Source: an uncultured Collinsella sp. (GTDB lineage Bacteria; Actinomycetota; Coriobacteriia; Coriobacteriales; Coriobacteriaceae). Taken from it: a stretch of 38,811 bases of DNA. The first letter of the stretch is position 1. Every line of letters starts with the position of its first letter. The DNA lies in the NCBI GenBank assembly GCA_900544065.1, contig UQTR01000009.1, positions 1 through 38,811 of the forward strand, in the 5' to 3' direction. A model generated the notes under the pieces. That model worked only from the letters and a program-made list of their open reading frames with translations, had not been told where the DNA came from and searched no databases. Positions 22,459 through 31,701 of this stretch are shown here, piece by piece. A program made the translations under genes and the position numbers.

Positions 22459-24183
22459 TCACATTGCGCGATACTGACCGATCGCTCGGTATTTTTCATA
22501 GCGAAGATTGGTGAGCTCATCGGCATCGAGCGCACCCAGCTTGTCGAAAGCCGCGAACGCTGCGGACATCACGGCGTCGGCGATCTCCTCGTGCGACAAC
22601 CCTTCGTCTTTAACGATGCCATCGATAATGCCCAGCGATAGCAGGTCGGGGGCCGTGAGCTTCAACGCCTCGGCGGCCTCATTCGCGCGCTCGGTATCCT
22701 TCCACAGGATCGACGCACAGGCCTCGGGGCTCACGACCGAATAGGCCGAGCTCGAGAGCATCAGGATGCGGTCGGCCACGGACAGCGCCAGCGCGCCACC
22801 AGAGCCACCCTCGCCTGTCACAACCGAGACAATCGGCGTCTTAAGGCCGCTCATCTCCATGAGATTCTGGGCAATCGCCTCGCCCTGGCCGCGCTCCTCG
22901 GCACCGATGCCGCAAAACGCGCCCGAAGTATCGACCAGGCACAGAACCGGTCGACCAAACTTTTCGGCCTGGCGAATAAGGCGACGCGCTTTGCGGTAGC
23001 CCTCGGGATGCGCCATGCCAAAGTTGCGGCGCATACGCTCTTTGGTCGTGGTGCCGCGCTCGATGGCGATGACCGTTACGGGGCGTCCGTCTTTCCAGCC
23101 AATGCCAGCCACCACAGCGGCGTCGTCGCCAAAGTAGCGGTCGCCGTGCAGCTCTACGAATCCGTCGAGACCCAACGAGATCATCTCGCCTGCCGTGGCG
23201 CGGTTCGCCGAGCGAGTCTGTTTGACGATTTCGAGCGCGCTTTTTGGTGCGGCCGAGCGCTTAAACAAGTGTCCCAGCTTTTTGTCGCGACGACCCGTAT
23301 GCACGATCTCATGCGGTGCCCCCAGGCCGGGCGCGTGCCCTTCGTGCAGCGCCAGCAGCTCGCCTACCGTGAGCGCAATCTCACCACGCGGAACAACGGC
23401 ATCGCAAAAGCCGTGCTCCAGCAAAAACTCGGAACGCTGGAATCCCTTGGGCAGACGCTTGTGCATGTTCTGCTCGATCACGCGCGGGCCGGCAAATGCC
23501 GTCAGGGCATCGGGCTCGGCCAAGATGATGTCGCCCTCCATGGCAAAGCTCGCGGTTACGCCTCCGGTCGTAGGATCGGTGAGCACCGTGATATACAGGC
23601 CGCCCGCCTCGCTGTGGCGCCTAACCGCTGCAGAAATCTTGGCCATCTGCATGAGCGAGGTCACGCCCTCCTGCATGCGGGCGCCGCCCGATACGGTAAA
23701 GCCAACGACCGGCAGCCCCAACTCGGCCGCGCGCTCAAAGACACGACAGATCTTCTCGCCCACCACGGAGCCCATTGAGCCCATCATAAAGTTGGCATCC
23801 ATAAAGAAGAGCGCGGTATCGCAGCCGCAGATTTTGCCCCTGCCGCACACAACGGCATCGCGCTCGCCCGAACGCTCGCTCACGCTCTTAAGCTTGTCGG
23901 CATAACCGGGAAACGAGAGGAAGTCCTTCGACGCCAGATTGGCATCCCATTCCTCAAAGGTACCCGCGTCGACCGTCATGCGCATGCGCGCGCGACCGCT
24001 CACGCGAAAGTGTTTGCCGCAACGAGGGCAGACCTCGAGGTTGTCGTGCAGGCGCGCCTCATCGATCACACGGCGGCACTCCGGGCATTTGACAAACACG
24101 TGGCGCGCGGGGAACTCGGCGCACGACTCGGTTATCGGCCCCTCGAGGACGTTGACCGTCTTCGCTTTTCTATTCATCAGCAT
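22459..24183 (-). CDS. accDA: Fused acetyl-CoA carboxylase carboxyltransferase, beta-alpha (AccD-AccA)
   Basis: This protein transfers the carboxyl group from carboxybiotin on AccB to acetyl-CoA, making malonyl-CoA. Residues 1-290 are AccD, with the zinc ribbon CPEC...CPRC (about 34-54) and VSGGARMQEG. Residues from about 305 are AccA, with GRPVTVIAIERG, LCLVDTSGAFCGIGAEERGQ and VTGEGGSGGALAL. Most bacteria encode these as two subunits; the 574-residue fusion is seen as one uninterrupted frame. It starts at ATG 24183, overlapping the accC end, with GGGG upstream (ATG 24177 is an alternative). It is last in the fab operon. Confidence 0.95.
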   Translation of the reverse strand: MLMNRKAKTVNVLEGPITESCAEFPARHVFVKCPECRRVIDEARLHDNLEVCPRCGKHFRVSGRARMRMTVDAGTFEEWDANLASKDFLSFPGYADKLKSVSERSGERDAVVCGRGKICGCDTALFFMDANFMMGSMGSVVGEKICRVFERAAELGLPVVGFTVSGGARMQEGVTSLMQMAKISAAVRRHSEAGGLYITVLTDPTTGGVTASFAMEGDIILAEPDALTAFAGPRVIEQNMHKRLPKGFQRSEFLLEHGFCDAVVPRGEIALTVGELLALHEGHAPGLGAPHEIVHTGRRDKKLGHLFKRSAAPKSALEIVKQTRSANRATAGEMISLGLDGFVELHGDRYFGDDAAVVAGIGWKDGRPVTVIAIERGTTTKERMRRNFGMAHPEGYRKARRLIRQAEKFGRPVLCLVDTSGAFCGIGAEERGQGEAIAQNLMEMSGLKTPIVSVVTGEGGSGGALALSVADRILMLSSSAYSVVSPEACASILWKDTERANEAAEALKLTAPDLLSLGIIDGIVKDEGLSHEEIADAVMSAAFAAFDKLGALDADELTNLRYEKYRAIGQYRAM

Positions 24184-25513
24184 AGAGATGCCCCATCAGA
24201 TCGGTGTGATACATGCCCGACAAGAACTCGTCGTTTGCCAGCACGTCGAGCTGAAGCTCGCTATTTTCGCTCACGCCCTCAATCACGAGCTCGCCCAGGG
24301 CCGAGCGCATCTTGCGAATGGCACCGTCACGCGTGGGCGCGCACACGATGAGCTTGCCGAGCATGGAGTCGTAGTACGGCGGAACTTTCGCACCGGTAAA
24401 CATGGCGGAATCCCAGCGCACGCGCGGGCCACCCGGCACACGCAACGCGGTGACCGTTCCGCACGACGGCAGAAAGTCCGGCGTTTCGGCATTGATGCGG
24501 CACTCCATGGCGTGGTTGCGCACCGGCATGTCCTCCTGCTCAAAGGGCAGAGGCTGGCCGGCTGCCACGCGCAGCTGCCACTTGACCAAGTCGGTATCGG
24601 TTACAAACTCTGTAACCGGATGCTCCACCTGCAAGCGCGTGTTCATTTCCATAAAGTAGTAATTGCCGTCGTCCGAGTACAGAAACTCGATGGTGCCAGC
24701 GCCCTCATAACCGACGGCACGAGCCAAGTCGCGCGCCGCCTTGTGCATACGGGCACGAATATCGTCGCGTCCGTCGAGGCACGGCGCGGGGCTCTCCTCG
24801 ATCAGCTTTTGGTTGCGGCGCTGCACCGAGCACTCGCGCTCGCCGAGTGAAAACACATGGCCCTGCTTATCGGCCATAATCTGTACCTCAACGTGATGCG
24901 CCGGCGCGACGAACTTCTCCATGTAGCACTCGCCGTCGCCAAAAACGGCCTCGCCCTCGGCGCGTGCTTCAATAAAGGCCTTTGCCGCATCTTCCACGCG
25001 CTCGACCTTACGAATACCGCGACCGCCGCCGCCCGCACGCGCCTTAATAAGCACGGGGCAGCCAATGCGCTCAGCCTCGGCCGTTGCCTCCTCGGGACTT
25101 TTGAGCAAATCGCAGCCCGGCACGATGGGCACGCCCGCCGCGGCAGCCGTTCGACGTGCGGCGTCCTTGTCGCCCATGCTGTCGATCACCTTGGCCGAAG
25201 GACCAACAAACGCCAGGCCATACTTGTCGCAGTCGCGCACGAAGCTCGCCTTCTCGGAGAAAAAGCCATAGCCGGGATGAATTGCCTTAGCTCCCGACTT
25301 TACGGCACAGGTGAGCACAGCATCGTCGTTGAGGTAGCTCTCGGCAAGACGCGGACCGCCGATGCAATACGCCTCGTCGGCAAGCTGCACGTGCAGCGCG
25401 TCCGCATCGGCCGTGGAATAAACGGCGACGGTCTTGATGCCCATATCGCGGCACGCGCGGATAACACGGACCGCGACTTCGCCGCGGTTGGCGATGAGCA
25501 CTTTGTCGAACAT
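24170..25513 (-). CDS. accC: Acetyl-CoA carboxylase, biotin carboxylase subunit
   Basis: AccC carboxylates biotin on AccB using ATP and bicarbonate. The product is 447 residues from ATG 25513 (MFDKVLIANRGEVAVRVIRA). Upstream in-frame codons to 25732 are antisense-like and lack homology. It contains the ATP-grasp glycine loop KARAGGGGRGIRKV, FMEMNTRLQVEHPVTE and HPGYGFFSE. It follows fabZ by 10 bp and overlaps accDA by 14 bp. Confidence 0.97.
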   Translation of the reverse strand: MFDKVLIANRGEVAVRVIRACRDMGIKTVAVYSTADADALHVQLADEAYCIGGPRLAESYLNDDAVLTCAVKSGAKAIHPGYGFFSEKASFVRDCDKYGLAFVGPSAKVIDSMGDKDAARRTAAAAGVPIVPGCDLLKSPEEATAEAERIGCPVLIKARAGGGGRGIRKVERVEDAAKAFIEARAEGEAVFGDGECYMEKFVAPAHHVEVQIMADKQGHVFSLGERECSVQRRNQKLIEESPAPCLDGRDDIRARMHKAARDLARAVGYEGAGTIEFLYSDDGNYYFMEMNTRLQVEHPVTEFVTDTDLVKWQLRVAAGQPLPFEQEDMPVRNHAMECRINAETPDFLPSCGTVTALRVPGGPRVRWDSAMFTGAKVPPYYDSMLGKLIVCAPTRDGAIRKMRSALGELVIEGVSENSELQLDVLANDEFLSGMYHTDLMGHLYADE

Positions 25514-25523
25514 GAAGCCTTCC

Positions 25524-25946
25524 TTAACTTTCGTGCATGAGTGCAAAAGACATATCGGCGCGGCAGCAAACCTCACCGTTGACGCTCGCAGTACCCGTCG
25601 CAAAGCGGAACGGCCCGCGCGCACGCGTGATGGTGCACACCAGATCAACCGTGTCGCCCGGGCGCACCGGACGCTTAAAGCGCACCTTGTCCAGACTCGT
25701 GTAGAACGGCGTCGCGCCGTGCGCCTCCTCATCGCCCATCAGCAGCACGCAGCAGTTCTGGGCGAGCATCTCGCACTGAATCACGCCGGGGACGACCGGG
25801 TTTCCCGGAAAATGCCCCTGCAAAAAGTACTCGTCGCCCGTAATCGTGATCTTGCCGTGAGCCTCATCGCCCACCAGCTCGGCTTCGTCGAGCAAAAGCA
25901 TCGGCTCGCGATGCGGCAACAGCTTCTTGAGCTCTTCTTTATTCAT
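25524..25946 (-). CDS. fabZ: 3-hydroxyacyl-ACP dehydratase
   Basis: FabZ removes water from 3-hydroxyacyl-ACP to give trans-2-enoyl-ACP. The 140-residue product has the hotdog-fold active site LQGHFPGNPVVPGVIQCEML with catalytic His and Glu. I use ATG 25946 (MNKEELKKLLPHREPML), preceded by AGGTGAT, rather than GTG 25955. No fabA, fabM or other isomerase gene is in the operon, so this locus alone does not explain unsaturated fatty acid synthesis. Confidence 0.97.
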   Translation of the reverse strand: MNKEELKKLLPHREPMLLLDEAELVGDEAHGKITITGDEYFLQGHFPGNPVVPGVIQCEMLAQNCCVLLMGDEEAHGATPFYTSLDKVRFKRPVRPGDTVDLVCTITRARGPFRFATGTASVNGEVCCRADMSFALMHES

Positions 25947-25955
25947 GGATATCAC

Positions 25956-26432
25956 CTATCCGATCCTCATGAGGCAGCTGCCAAACTCCACGAGGTCGCC
26001 GTCGGCCACGCAGATCTCGAGCACCTCGCCATCCGTCTCTGCCGTCACCTCGTTGAGAACCTTCATGGCCTCGATGATGCAGAGGGTCTCGCCGGCCTTG
26101 ACCTTGGAGCCCACGTGCACAAACGGCTCGTCGCCCGGCGCCGGGGCAGCATAGAAAACGCCGACCATGGGAGCGGTCACCTCGGTGCCCTTGGGCTCCG
26201 GTGCGGCGGCAGGCGCCTGCGCGGCGGGTTCCGGTGCGGCGGCAGGCATGGCGACAGGAGCCACCGCCGGAGCAGTCACGGCACCCGGTATGGGCATGGG
26301 CACGGCAACCGGCTGTGCGGCGCTCGCGCGCTCGAGTTCGACCGCGGTGCCATCGGGCTCCTCAACGCGTACGCGCGTGAGTCCGCGGTCCTCCATAACA
26401 TCGGCTATCTCGGCAAGTCTTTTGGAATCCAT
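25956..26432 (-). CDS. accB: Biotin carboxyl carrier protein of acetyl-CoA carboxylase
   Basis: AccB carries the biotin that shuttles CO2 between AccC and the carboxyltransferase. The 158-residue protein has an N-terminal helix, a long Ala/Pro linker (about residues 38-85) and a biotinyl domain with the EAMKV site (Lys near 123). It begins 3 bp after the fabF stop. The biotin ligase gene birA lies at the head of the same cluster, divergent. Confidence 0.97.
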   Translation of the reverse strand: MDSKRLAEIADVMEDRGLTRVRVEEPDGTAVELERASAAQPVAVPMPIPGAVTAPAVAPVAMPAAAPEPAAQAPAAAPEPKGTEVTAPMVGVFYAAPAPGDEPFVHVGSKVKAGETLCIIEAMKVLNEVTAETDGEVLEICVADGDLVEFGSCLMRIG

Positions 26433-26435
26433 GCT

Positions 26436-27683
26436 CTAGCTCCTCGTATATCTACGCAGCGCGATGGCGGCGTTGTGCCCGCCAAAGCCCAGGTTGGTCG
26501 AAAGCGCCCAGGTAAGGTCGGCGCGAACCGCGCGATTGGGCGTGTAGTCAAGATCGCAGGCGGGATCGGGCGTGCGGTAGTTAATGGTCGGCGGCACCAC
26601 GCCCTGCTCGAGCGCCATGGCACAGGCCATGACCTCGATGGCGCCCGTGGCACCGATCATGTGACCGGTCATCGACTTGGTCGACGAGACATGCGCGGCG
26701 CATGCCGCGTCCTCGCCGAGCGCACGCTTAATGCCCGCCGTCTCGGACGAATCGTTGAGCTTGGTCGAGGTGCCGTGGGCATTGATGTAGAGGCCCTCGG
26801 AAGGCTTGACGTCGCCCTCGGCAACCGCCAGCGATATCGCGCGGGCAATGCCGGCAGCCTCGGGATCGGGGCTCGTGATGTGATAGGCATCATCGGTGTT
26901 GCCGTAGCCCACGACCTCGGCATAAATGTGCGCACCGCGCGCCTGCGCATGTTCCATGCTCTCGAGTACCAGCACGCAGGCGCCCTCGCCCATCACAAAG
27001 CCGTCGCGGTCTGCATCGAACGGGCGGCAAGCCGTCGCGGAATCGGGGTTGGTGGTCAATGCGCGGCAGGACGTAAAGCCCGCAACGGCATCGGGGATAA
27101 TTGCGGCCTCGGCACCGCCCGCGAGGATCGCGTCGGCATAGCCGTGCTTGATGGCGCGAAACGCCTCGCCCACCGCATGGGCCGAGGTTGCGCAGGCGGT
27201 CACGACGGGCAGGGTCGGGCCCTTTGCCTTGTGGCGGATTGCGATATTGCCTGATGCCATGTTGGGGATCATCATCGCGATCATGTAAGGCGATGCGCGG
27301 CGGGGCCCACGGTCGGCAATCGTGTGGACGTTGTCGACGAGCGTCTGCATGCCGCCCACGCCCGACCCCACGTAGACGCCCAGGCGCTCGCGATCGATGG
27401 CGCCTTCGACATCAAAGCCCGCATCGTGCATTGCCTCGTCCGAAGCCGCCATCGCAAACTGAACGCAGGGGTCGAGATGCTTGGCGTCACGCTTGCCAAA
27501 GTACTCGTTGCCGTCAAAGCCCTTGACCTCGCCCGCCACCTTGACGGCAAACGCATCGGTATCGAAGTGCGTGATCGGGCCGATGCCGCACGTGCCGGCG
27601 CACATGGCCGCCCAGGTGGCAAGCGCAGTGTTGCCGAGCGGCGATACGGCACCTATGCCGGTGATTGCAACTCTCTGTTCCAT
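26436..27683 (-). CDS. fabF: 3-oxoacyl-ACP synthase II
   Basis: FabF catalyses the elongating condensation in fatty-acid synthesis. The product is 415 residues from ATG 27683 (MEQRVAITGIGAVSPLG), six bases after GGAG. The Cys-His-His triad is visible as VTACATSAH, INAHGTST and KSMTGHMIGATG. Confidence 0.97.
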   Translation of the reverse strand: MEQRVAITGIGAVSPLGNTALATWAAMCAGTCGIGPITHFDTDAFAVKVAGEVKGFDGNEYFGKRDAKHLDPCVQFAMAASDEAMHDAGFDVEGAIDRERLGVYVGSGVGGMQTLVDNVHTIADRGPRRASPYMIAMMIPNMASGNIAIRHKAKGPTLPVVTACATSAHAVGEAFRAIKHGYADAILAGGAEAAIIPDAVAGFTSCRALTTNPDSATACRPFDADRDGFVMGEGACVLVLESMEHAQARGAHIYAEVVGYGNTDDAYHITSPDPEAAGIARAISLAVAEGDVKPSEGLYINAHGTSTKLNDSSETAGIKRALGEDAACAAHVSSTKSMTGHMIGATGAIEVMACAMALEQGVVPPTINYRTPDPACDLDYTPNRAVRADLTWALSTNLGFGGHNAAIALRRYTRS

Positions 27684-27722
27684 CATGGTCTCCTCATCCA
27701 AGCCGTTCTTCGGCCCTGGTTT

Positions 27723-28496
27723 CTACATCGCCATTCCGCCGTCAACGCGTACGACCTCGCCCGTAATGTAGGCAGCCGCATCGCTCGCCAAAAAGCGCAC
27801 CACGCCGGCCACTTCCTCGGGGCGTGCCATGCGCTTTAGGGGAATCTGCTCCTCGGTTGCCGCGCGAACCTTCTCCGAGAGCTTTGCCGTCATATCCGTC
27901 TCGACAAACCCGGGGGCAACCGCGTTCACTCGTACGCCGCGGGGCGCAAGCTCGCGCGCCACCGCCTTGGTCAGGCCGATCACGCCCGCCTTGGAGGCAG
28001 CGTAGTTGGCTTGCCCGGCATTGCCCATCAGGCCCACGACCGAGCTCATGTTGACGACGCAGCCGCCGCGTTGGCGCATAAAGGTCTTGGTGAGCGCGCG
28101 CGTCGTGTTAAACGTTCCTTTAAGATTGACATCGAGCACGCGATCGAAGGCGTCATCGCCCATGCGCATGAGCAGGCCATCGCGGGTGATGCCAGCGTTG
28201 TTGACGAGCGCCCAAATGGAGCCAAAGTCGTTGAGGACCGCTTCCACGCACGCGTTGACGGCAGCGGGGTCGGCCACGTCACATTGATATGCGCGTGCCG
28301 CGGCGCCAGCCGCCTCGCAGGCTTCGCACGTCTCGCGCGCCGCATCGACACTGCCGGCATAGACGACAGCGATATCAAAGCCGTCCTCCGCCAGACCGAC
28401 AGCGCAGGCGCGGCCGATGCCGCGCGAGCCGCCCGTGACCAGTGCCACGAGACGTGAGTCGTTGCGCTCGAGCGTGCCGTTGTTCAAGTTGCCCAT
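27723..28496 (-). CDS. fabG: 3-oxoacyl-ACP reductase
   Basis: FabG is the NADPH-dependent ketoreductase of the elongation cycle, a short-chain dehydrogenase. The 257 residues show the cofactor motif VTGGSRGIGRA, NNAGITRDGL and the catalytic YAASK with an upstream Ser (MSSVVG). AAAGGA precedes the ATG. Confidence 0.97.
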   Translation of the reverse strand: MGNLNNGTLERNDSRLVALVTGGSRGIGRACAVGLAEDGFDIAVVYAGSVDAARETCEACEAAGAAARAYQCDVADPAAVNACVEAVLNDFGSIWALVNNAGITRDGLLMRMGDDAFDRVLDVNLKGTFNTTRALTKTFMRQRGGCVVNMSSVVGLMGNAGQANYAASKAGVIGLTKAVARELAPRGVRVNAVAPGFVETDMTAKLSEKVRAATEEQIPLKRMARPEEVAGVVRFLASDAAAYITGEVVRVDGGMAM

Positions 28497-28526
28497 GTCA
28501 TTCCTTTCGGGTTACAGCCCTGTGGA

Positions 28527-29453
28527 CTATGCGAGCTCGTCGGCAATAGCTGCGACCTGCTCGGCCGTTTCGCACGAATACACGCGAACGTCGCTCAACG
28601 TACGCTTGACCAGGCCGGACAGCGTTTTGCCGGGGCCGACCTCAATAAACGTGTCGATGCCTTGATCCTGCAGAGCATGCAGCGTGTCGACCCAGCGCAC
28701 GGCATGGCTCACCTGGTTGGCCAGCACCTCCGATGCCGTCTGCGGGTCGGCCGGATAGGGCGCCGCTGTCATATTTGCCATGACCGGAATCAGCAGCGGA
28801 GACGGCGCGTGGCCGGCTTGGATATACGTCACCAGCCCCTCAGTCGCCTCGGCCATATAGGGGCTATGAAATGCACCCGACACCGCGACTTTCATAGCGC
28901 GGCCGCCAGCCTCTTTTACCAGGACGTCGAGCTCCTGCAGCGCCTCGGGCGCCCCGGCAACAACCGTCTGCTGCGGACTGTTGTAGTTGACCGGCCAGCA
29001 GTCCTCGCCGGCCTGTTTTGCCAGGTTCTCGACTTGCGCTGCATCGAGTTTGATGACGGCGCGCATGCCGCCGGGGTGACGCTCGGCCGCCGTGGCCATC
29101 AATGCCGCGCGCTCACATACGAGCTCAAAACCCGCTCGCGTATCGAATGCCTCCGCAAAGGTGAGCGCAGCGACCTCGCCCAGCGAGAATCCCGCACAGG
29201 CGGCAGGCACCACGCCGCGCTCGCGCAGGGCGACGGCGACTGCCAAGTCGTGCACGAACACGCAAGGCTGCGTGTTCTCGGTCTGCGAGAGCTCCTCCTT
29301 GGAGGCGCTCCGGCACTGCTCGCTGGTCCCCGGGCGCACCTCGTCGGCAATGGCGAACACCTCGGCGGCCGCCGGCGATGCTTCGATGAGGTCGACACCC
29401 ATCGCGGGATGCTGGGCACCCTGGCCGGCAAACAGAAACGCTACGCTACCCAT
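28527..29453 (-). CDS. fabD: Malonyl-CoA-ACP transacylase
   Basis: FabD moves malonyl from CoA to ACP. The product is 308 residues from ATG 29453 (MGSVAFLFAGQGAQHPAMG), overlapping the fabK end by 13 bp; GTG 29459 is a worse-spaced alternative. The nucleophile motif is GFSLGE, where many homologues have GHSLGE, and AFHSPYM supplies the catalytic His. EVGPGKTLSGL near the C terminus is typical. Confidence 0.96.
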   Translation of the reverse strand: MGSVAFLFAGQGAQHPAMGVDLIEASPAAAEVFAIADEVRPGTSEQCRSASKEELSQTENTQPCVFVHDLAVAVALRERGVVPAACAGFSLGEVAALTFAEAFDTRAGFELVCERAALMATAAERHPGGMRAVIKLDAAQVENLAKQAGEDCWPVNYNSPQQTVVAGAPEALQELDVLVKEAGGRAMKVAVSGAFHSPYMAEATEGLVTYIQAGHAPSPLLIPVMANMTAAPYPADPQTASEVLANQVSHAVRWVDTLHALQDQGIDTFIEVGPGKTLSGLVKRTLSDVRVYSCETAEQVAAIADELA

Positions 29454-30385
29454 GCGCACGCACCCCTCAGGACGCGCTCGGCACCATCGACCAGGTCATC
29501 GACAATTTCACGTGCGCTTTGGCGCTCGTTGACCATGCCGGCAATCTGTCCACACAAAAACGAGCCCTCTTCGTAATTGCCGTCCTTGGCGGCCTTGCGA
29601 AGGGCGCCCGTGCCCATGGCCCCGAGCTCCTCGACGCTTACGCCCACCGCCTCGCTCTTGGCGTAGGCGTTGGTGAAGGGGCTCTTGAGGGCACGCACCG
29701 GGTGTCCCGTCGAGCGGCCGGTCGCACGCGTCGAGGTGTCGTTGGCCTTCAGGACCATCTCCTTGTACTGCTCCGATACGGTGCACTCATCTGCGATCAG
29801 AAAGCGCGTACCCACCTGCACACCGGCGGCGCCCAGCATAAAGGCAGCCGCCACGCCGCGGCCGTCGGCAATACCGCCGGCAGCCACGACAGGAATGTCA
29901 ACCGCATCGACGACCTGCGGCACCAGTGCCATCGTCGAGGTCTCGCCAATATGGCCGCCCGATTCGGTGCCCTCGGCAACAACCGCCGTAGCTCCACGAC
30001 GCGCCACGAGGCGCGCCAGCGCCACCGAGGCAACGACCGGGATGACCTTGATGCCCGCCTCGTTCCACGCCTTCATGTACTTGGTGGGATTGCCGGCACC
30101 CGTCACGACGACCGGCACCCGCTCGTCAATCACGACCCGCGCGACCTCGTCGGCAAACGGGCTCATGAGCATAACGTTGACGCCAAAGGGCTTATCCGTC
30201 CTGGCGCGCAGCTCGTGAATCTGGTCGCGCAGCCAGTTGGCGTCGGCGTTCATGGCCGCGATAATCCCCAAGCCGCCCGCCTCGGACACTGCGGAAGCCA
30301 GCGAGGCGTCGGCAATCCAAGCCATACCGCCCTGGAACACGGGCTTTTCGATGCTGAGCAGATCGCAGAGAGGAGTCTTGAGCAT
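29441..30385 (-). CDS. fabK: Enoyl-ACP reductase II (FMN-dependent)
   Basis: FabK reduces enoyl-ACP with NAD(P)H and FMN and replaces FabI. The 314-residue TIM-barrel protein contains FQGGMAWIAD, EAGGLGIIAA, EGTESGGHIGE and AAGGIADGRGVAAAF, the nitronate-monooxygenase-like FMN-binding pattern. As FabK enzymes are known to be insensitive to triclosan, the organism probably shares that. It lies 2 bp after acpP and overlaps fabD. Confidence 0.95.
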   Translation of the reverse strand: MLKTPLCDLLSIEKPVFQGGMAWIADASLASAVSEAGGLGIIAAMNADANWLRDQIHELRARTDKPFGVNVMLMSPFADEVARVVIDERVPVVVTGAGNPTKYMKAWNEAGIKVIPVVASVALARLVARRGATAVVAEGTESGGHIGETSTMALVPQVVDAVDIPVVAAGGIADGRGVAAAFMLGAAGVQVGTRFLIADECTVSEQYKEMVLKANDTSTRATGRSTGHPVRALKSPFTNAYAKSEAVGVSVEELGAMGTGALRKAAKDGNYEEGSFLCGQIAGMVNERQSAREIVDDLVDGAERVLRGACAWVA

Positions 30386-30387
30386 CT

Positions 30388-30624
30388 CTACTTCTCCAAT
30401 GCCGCCTCGACCGTATCGGCGAACTCGCCGACCGTCTTGGGGTTCTCCTCGGTATCGAGCTGGATGCCAAACTCGTCCTCGACGGCGACGAGGATCTCGA
30501 CGGTGCCCAGACTGTCGAGACCAATCTCCTCAAGCGTGGACTCGGGCTTCATCTCGACGTCGTCAAGACCGGCGGTCTCGCGGATAACGTCGCAAACGCG
30601 CTCGAAGGTCTTCTGATCTGCCAT
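30388..30624 (-). CDS. acpP: Acyl carrier protein
   Basis: ACP holds growing acyl chains on a phosphopantetheine arm. The 78-residue acidic protein has the modification site GLDSLGTVE (Ser near residue 38). It is 52 bp after fabH with AAGGAGAAC upstream. Confidence 0.97.
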   Translation of the reverse strand: MADQKTFERVCDVIRETAGLDDVEMKPESTLEEIGLDSLGTVEILVAVEDEFGIQLDTEENPKTVGEFADTVEAALEK

Positions 30625-30676
30625 GGTAGTTCTCCTTTGTTTGTGCCCTAGGGGCGTTTTTATTTCCTATGTGCGA

Positions 30677-31636
30677 CTACTTCCAACGAAGCAGATAGCC
30701 ACCTATATCCAGGCCGGCGCCAAATCCAACGAGGGCGATGGTGTCGCCCGCATTCAGTACGTCAGTGCGTGCCAGCCGGTCAAGCGCAAAGGGAATGCAG
30801 GCGCTCGAAATGTTGCCGGTCTCTCGTAGCGTTCGAACCACGCGCTCGTCTGGCACACCGAGGCGCTTGACCGCCTGACTCAGGATTCGTTCGTTAGCCT
30901 GATGGAATACAAAGTGGTCGATGTCCTCGACCGCGATGCTCGCGTCGCAGACGAGCTTGTTGACCGTGTCGCAGATGGCATTGACGCCAAACTTGAAGAC
31001 GCGACGGCCGTTCATGGAAAGCACGCTTTCGCGGTCCTGCGCCGTCTTATACGGCGAGGAGCCCACCAATCCGGGGACGCGCAGTGTTTCGACGTCAGGC
31101 GACGTCGAAAGCTCGACAGCAAGGGGATTCTCTCCCCCGGCCTCTATGACCGCAGCACCCGCGCCATCGCCAAAGAGAACGCACGTGGCACGGTCGGTCC
31201 AATCGAGCGCGCGCGTCATCTGCTCGGCTGCAACGACCAGCACGTGTTTGGCGCGACCGCGGGCGATATAGCCCTCGGCGACATCGAGCGCAAATACGAA
31301 GCCGGCACAAGCCGCCGAAACGTCGAAAGCAGGACATGTGGCACCCAAGCGCTCAGCAACGGCGCACGCTTCGGCAGGAACGAGATGATCGCCCGTCGTC
31401 GTCGAACAGACGATAAGATCCAGCTGGCTCGCATCGATTCCGGACGTCTGGAGCGCTTGCTCGCTCGCAGCCACGGCAAGATCGTCGAGCGACTCGGTGG
31501 TGCACACATGGCGGCTCTTGATCCCCGTGCGGGTAAAAATCCACTCATCCGAGGTGTCCAGGAACTCGGACAGCTCGTCATTGGAAACACTGCGCTTGGG
31601 AAGCGCCGAGCCTGTTCCAAGAATCGTGAAACCCAT
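30677..31636 (-). CDS. fabH: 3-oxoacyl-ACP synthase III
   Basis: FabH starts fatty-acid synthesis by condensing acetyl- or branched acyl-CoA with malonyl-ACP. The product is 319 residues from ATG 31636 (MGFTILGTGSALPKRSVSN), preceded by AAGGAGGT; the longer frame to 31693 covers the control region. The triad is Cys in VSAACAGF, His in FVFHQANERIL and Asn in ETGNISSACIP. It is the first gene of the fab operon. Confidence 0.97.
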   Translation of the reverse strand: MGFTILGTGSALPKRSVSNDELSEFLDTSDEWIFTRTGIKSRHVCTTESLDDLAVAASEQALQTSGIDASQLDLIVCSTTTGDHLVPAEACAVAERLGATCPAFDVSAACAGFVFALDVAEGYIARGRAKHVLVVAAEQMTRALDWTDRATCVLFGDGAGAAVIEAGGENPLAVELSTSPDVETLRVPGLVGSSPYKTAQDRESVLSMNGRRVFKFGVNAICDTVNKLVCDASIAVEDIDHFVFHQANERILSQAVKRLGVPDERVVRTLRETGNISSACIPFALDRLARTDVLNAGDTIALVGFGAGLDIGGYLLRWK

Positions 31637-31653
31637 CACTAACCTCCTTTGAG

Positions 31654-31671
31654 TTGTTGACGTGTTTACAT
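31654..31671. promoter_or_regulatory. Operator-like 18-bp site 1 upstream of fabH
   Basis: TTGTTGACGTGTTTACAT matches the site at 31702-31719 in 17 of 18 positions, in the same orientation. It lies in the fabH leader, 18 bp before the fabH start codon, where a bound protein could block transcription. Confidence 0.55.
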
Positions 31672-31681
31672 CGACCAAGAG

Positions 31682-31687
31682 AGGATA
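31682..31687 (-). promoter_or_regulatory. Candidate −10 of the fab operon promoter
   Basis: TATCCT on the minus strand equals the −10 hexamer proposed for the str operon (36213-36218). The −35 position falls within site 2 (31702-31719) but has no good consensus hexamer, which fits a regulated promoter. Confidence 0.35.
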
Positions 31688-31701
31688 GCGCATTCTTCGC
31701 C

